64,000 nucleotides of DNA from assembly GCA_905221605.1 (NCBI GenBank), contig CAJNDS010002190.1, positions 2,185,788 through 2,249,787 of the forward strand. Reading direction: 5' to 3'. This DNA comes from Symbiodinium natans (Eukaryota > Sar > Dinophyceae > Suessiales > Symbiodiniaceae). This document shows, piece by piece, positions 61,801 through 64,000 of this stretch. Positions within the stretch are counted from its first letter, which is position 1, and the number at the start of each line of letters is the position of its first letter. The notes beneath the pieces are model-generated. The model searched no databases. It saw nothing but the letters and a program-made list of their open reading frames with translations, and was not told the DNA's origin. The translations under genes and the position numbers were made by a program.

Positions 61801-63941
61801 ATCAAGTGGAGTTAATGCTGATCGGCTTCAGAGGATGCTCAATTGATTTTGTGATACAACATGCCTGTGGGCTTAATTTGAGTGTTCCAATTTTAAAGCA
61901 AACTTTCAATCGCATGTGTGATCGGAAAGTTGCTGGAACAGTTCGTTTGGGTGATCAAAATGTGTTGGCATTCCATTCTCTGGCTATTAGAGATGTCTAC
62001 AGTAAGAGGGCTGAGTCTCAGCCTTTAGTCTCTTCAAAGTCACCTAAATTTGTTGGCGAGCCACCTATTCACCCTTCTCCACCTTACACTGGAGGGACTA
62101 AGGATGCCGCTTACACACAAGTTCGTGTTGACCCCCTGGCCGTCAGTGATGTCCATGAGTTTGGAGTTCCTGCATTGGTTGTTTCAATCTCTGACGCTTT
62201 TCGATCTGTTAGTGCGGGGAGAGTCCTAACGGTTGAAGATCCTAGTTGGGGCACTAATGTCGGTGCGGTCAAAGTTCTCAGAATTAAATGTGAGATTTGG
62301 TTTAACCACAAAAAGCTAACTGGCATCGGAATGATTAGTCATTCTGACAATCCACCCTTCGTTGAAGGGGCAGTGGTAATGGTGTGCATCGCTAAGGGCA
62401 GAATTTATCCTAATAGTTGCAATCTGGCTGACATCTGCGCGTTTGACACTAGTTTGTATGTTAATACAACTGCTGCTTCAATAAGCTATAGGGTTTTGTT
62501 TGATCAGCATCATTATTTGGTTCACCAGCGCCTTGGCAGTAGCTTTTCAGTAGTAGTTGAATGCGGCGGTGCTGCCCCAGCGATCGACGCTTCACCACAG
62601 GCGGAAGGAAGCATAGTGTTGCCAATAAGAAAGGTTGTGAAGAATGTCGTCAAGACTCTGACTTTTGATCGCTATGAGCATCCTGATTCAGGAAAATTCA
62701 ACCTTAATGGCGAGATTTTTATTGTGGTATCAAAGAAGGGGTCGAAAGCTCTTCAGCTTGACGAAGCTCAATTTCCTGAATTTTGCTCATTTTTGGAACT
62801 TAAGTACAGTTTGGTGGCTTTTAAAGGTCATCAGTTTCTTTTGATTGGCACCACTAAAGACAGGCCTTATTTGTGTGGGTACATCTCTGAGAATTACGAT
62901 GAATTGATTGGCGTTGACCCTGTCAAAGCTCCAGTTGAGTGGCGGCTAGCCTATGACTTGGATAGTTGCATTCTGCCCCCTGTGCCATACGCGACATGTA
63001 ATTGGTGTTTTCTTTTGAACTTAAGGAATGTTAGCACTTTTTATGTTAGCTCGGCTCAGAAATTTGCTGAGAAGCATGGCGCGTTGTCATTGTTGGCGTT
63101 GAAACAGCACGATCCTGAGAAGATTTTGAACAGCGATGTCAGTTCGCTTCTTCCTTACTGGTGTTTCAGGGATGAGTTTGACGTTTCCACCTCCGACTGG
63201 TTAACCTATCAAAAATCAAACCAGAAAATGATGGTTCCATGTGGTCTGCTTTCTAACATACCTTTTGATGTTGAGGTTGTAACTGGTCAAGGATCTAATG
63301 AAATTGTTTGCGTTAAGCCAGCTTCGACTGTTGGTGATTGTGTGGCTACTGAGTTCACCGTTAGCGTCACTGGCAGTTTGCAGCCGCTGCAGTGGCATTA
63401 TCGCTTTGAAAGCGATGCTGTCTTTGGTCATAGTGATGGTGTGCCATTTGTTAAGTTTACATCTAGTGTTGATGGCCTCTATCGAAGTGAGTCGAATCCG
63501 CATGGTGTCATCTTTGTCGTGAACGGCAAGAAAATTCCCTCTGGATCAATCCAGTTTAAGGACGGAGACAGGTGGGTTCTAAGTGATCAACCACCCGAGT
63601 ACAATCCTGTCTCCAGTAATGAAGCTGGCATTTTCTTATATTTTGAAGAAAAGCTGCGGGACGATGAGCACTTGTTCGATTGGTTTCTTCATTCACATGC
63701 TGAACTTAATCGCCATAAAGAAGTGTTCAATGCTAATCTGGCTCCTAGGATCTTGCCGAGTGATCAAGCTATGGATTTGTCGTTGTATATGTCTGACGCC
63801 GAAAGCAATTATGATTATGCTAGATTCACTAGAATCGCTGAATCGCTGCAGTCGCTGAGGCGCTTGACCACAAGTCCGAGAACATTAGAAACTTATTTAG
63901 ATTCAATCCTAGGGATGTGTGCTTTGGCCACGCGCACCTGA
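58857..63941 (+). CDS. Intronless 1,694-residue SF2-helicase protein, possibly virus-derived
   Basis: ATG at 58857 to TGA at 63939. The helicase core is complete in outline: Walker A GTGYGKT (650-656), DEAD-type box Asp750-Glu-Ala-Asp753, motif III MTGTP (782-786) and motif VI QAKGRALR (Gln934, Gly937, Arg938, Arg941). The 640 residues before and 750 after it are unrecognised; no polymerase, capsid or protease motif was found. Codons are T/A-rich at third positions, in sharp contrast to the G/C-rich retroelement and exon candidates, which suggests a foreign origin. A spliced-leader relic upstream and the lack of introns suggest insertion of a cDNA. Polyprotein-like size with a central helicase recalls positive-strand RNA virus replicases, but a host retrogene or DNA-virus helicase is also possible. 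The ORF is intact over 5 kb, so insertion is recent or the gene is under selection. Confidence 0.75.
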   Translation: MESDVRVRPAVDLLRPYLSESRLNTVPFGLRASSSSVGDVRGYLGIPEFNVSVSVPYATNYKVVDGNEEFCVDLQSALAMAIIGKDLRPVASGCDNLSSCSYDGHSLRWKWNGSKFSITIDGHDELVYSDEDFYLYGDYQSCIAQQLVFNGLRSVSATVAALEYMKAGSNATTIYTDSIMPEILTEWLQGHYVNVVRMAGAALHSIIEAANASSDSFYSILFVGANRPSIKPQSINFESDRVLFLVEIAAYGRFTKDDSAVVDGLNLAASKSRRLPPASVSDCWQRCDNIQFETVDCFHADSLTVLRSYGSAFGMILRVDAINHKSPVAGVVESYGSTCDARKFIFQYPTSFDPVLKERFNGNFLGKDGKWPVGTGFSDEHVFDCLPTDTFMGSNDIEGTVYVIYPPLNIMLFELCRMSGAGGYCTSAKSYWDSFSKFYQKVEAGSFNLDNVRVVFMPLQQVLNPEVNDDIDSVPSLLTELISNRSWGSWLASYKFMASQTYTFDLECDLPLSLKDYVLARGYSPESYLSNMLQCYKAMSLADNGFYLAQHIVQEFRVGFEVARSIASAYNSDGHLGSPYCGEKDAYLSGSKICSTGDFSQPQELSIDFKIDDMPTGGATRFAAQIPARSLSSIVEIFKVLSGDLVLNFGTGYGKTTASARLPFDPTYADEQFSVLKNNGVVVYICITAQQRKAVVSVLNYYKAKHTTNFDEVFSVPTAYLLDAAAFAAFSAKHIKSGELLSRLRFVIVDEADSVSSVTVDLAKSLITASNQQGSGAQRVLMTGTPAVPNGSDFILNDFTHMVPSPVFDFDLRVQNIDPENRQMIETSSDISEKTAKIKTYLQSHSYLKSVGGLIFVDTYWEGGHVYGELHGIGYNVCFATRDDTSNIAERQFVSGKANLMIVTNRYRRASGLGGICVGYVIDLGSPSIADLIQAKGRALRSAEFRKKLPPQMNAKALWLLVGPKTQYQTAPLFLREEDTYDQVELMLIGFRGCSIDFVIQHACGLNLSVPILKQTFNRMCDRKVAGTVRLGDQNVLAFHSLAIRDVYSKRAESQPLVSSKSPKFVGEPPIHPSPPYTGGTKDAAYTQVRVDPLAVSDVHEFGVPALVVSISDAFRSVSAGRVLTVEDPSWGTNVGAVKVLRIKCEIWFNHKKLTGIGMISHSDNPPFVEGAVVMVCIAKGRIYPNSCNLADICAFDTSLYVNTTAASISYRVLFDQHHYLVHQRLGSSFSVVVECGGAAPAIDASPQAEGSIVLPIRKVVKNVVKTLTFDRYEHPDSGKFNLNGEIFIVVSKKGSKALQLDEAQFPEFCSFLELKYSLVAFKGHQFLLIGTTKDRPYLCGYISENYDELIGVDPVKAPVEWRLAYDLDSCILPPVPYATCNWCFLLNLRNVSTFYVSSAQKFAEKHGALSLLALKQHDPEKILNSDVSSLLPYWCFRDEFDVSTSDWLTYQKSNQKMMVPCGLLSNIPFDVEVVTGQGSNEIVCVKPASTVGDCVATEFTVSVTGSLQPLQWHYRFESDAVFGHSDGVPFVKFTSSVDGLYRSESNPHGVIFVVNGKKIPSGSIQFKDGDRWVLSDQPPEYNPVSSNEAGIFLYFEEKLRDDEHLFDWFLHSHAELNRHKEVFNANLAPRILPSDQAMDLSLYMSDAESNYDYARFTRIAESLQSLRRLTTSPRTLETYLDSILGMCALATRT

Positions 63942-64000
63942 ACCTAATCCGTTGAGTGACCGTGGTTCAGAAAGCAGCAGTGATGATGGTGATGATCATT
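63937..64000 (+). CDS. Open frame after the helicase ORF, cut by window end
   Basis: The +1 frame is open from 63913 to the window end. If one base is skipped at ACC-TGA the protein continues EPNPLSDRGSESSSDDGDDH, Ser/Asp-rich. It may be a frameshift extension, the start of a second ORF lacking a visible ATG, or chance. Confidence 0.3.

Noticed and set aside
58857-63941. RNA-dependent RNA polymerase in the helicase ORF
   Set aside because: No GDD-type or other polymerase motif series found in the 1,694 residues.

Overview
The window reads as dinoflagellate nuclear DNA. Telomere-type TTTAGGG/CCCTAAA repeats occur in dozens of internal arrays. A 12-base end of the dinoflagellate spliced leader (TTTTGGCTCAAG) occurs at 58720 and in both LTRs of a retroelement, and one intron appears to use a GA donor. 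No true chromosome end, rRNA or tRNA was recognised. The species cannot be assigned from the sequence.

Layout. (1) 1-12.57 kb and 30.2-58.7 kb are gene-poor mosaics: telomeric arrays in both orientations, at least seven families of short inverted-repeat elements (called A to G here), microsatellites, homopolymer C tracts, and many 30-150 base islands that look like exons on the + strand. Many islands have CCCTAAA repeats on the left and TTTAGGG repeats on the right, so the intervening introns would begin and end with complementary telomeric repeats. The islands may belong to one or more large split genes; an EF-hand loop and possible membrane segments are visible, but the products are not identified. 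(2) 12873-30062 is a complete 17.19-kb LTR retroelement with 295-base LTRs that look identical, a 4-base target duplication, a primer-binding site, a purine tract and one 5,241-residue reading frame. It sits in an ATGT/ATGC microsatellite. (3) 36470-37533 is an ankyrin-like gene broken by two 28-base telomeric arrays; removing both restores one frame. (4) 38.75-41.23 kb holds a degenerate tandem repeat and a ~580-base palindrome. (5) 58720-64000 carries an intronless, T-rich 1,694-codon ORF with a superfamily 2 helicase core, starting 125 bases after the spliced-leader relic. It may be an endogenous RNA-virus-like or retroposed gene, and it may continue past the window in another frame.

How the parts fit. 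The retroelement polyprotein encodes Gag-like, CCCH finger, protease, RT thumb plus RNase H, integrase, RT fingers/palm, a Tpt1/KptA-like RNA 2'-phosphotransferase, C2H2, RanBP2-type and SWIM fingers, two membrane segments and a phospholipase-D-like domain. The RT is split and in permuted order around the integrase. A 21-base hairpin with compensatory base changes recurs ten times through the element, in the leader, coding region (two frames) and 3' region. Apparently identical LTRs and an unbroken 15.7-kb ORF imply recent mobility. Outside the element, telomeric repeats have also been inserted inside older mobile elements, so they are a mobile or repair-derived component of this genome and not just fossil chromosome ends.
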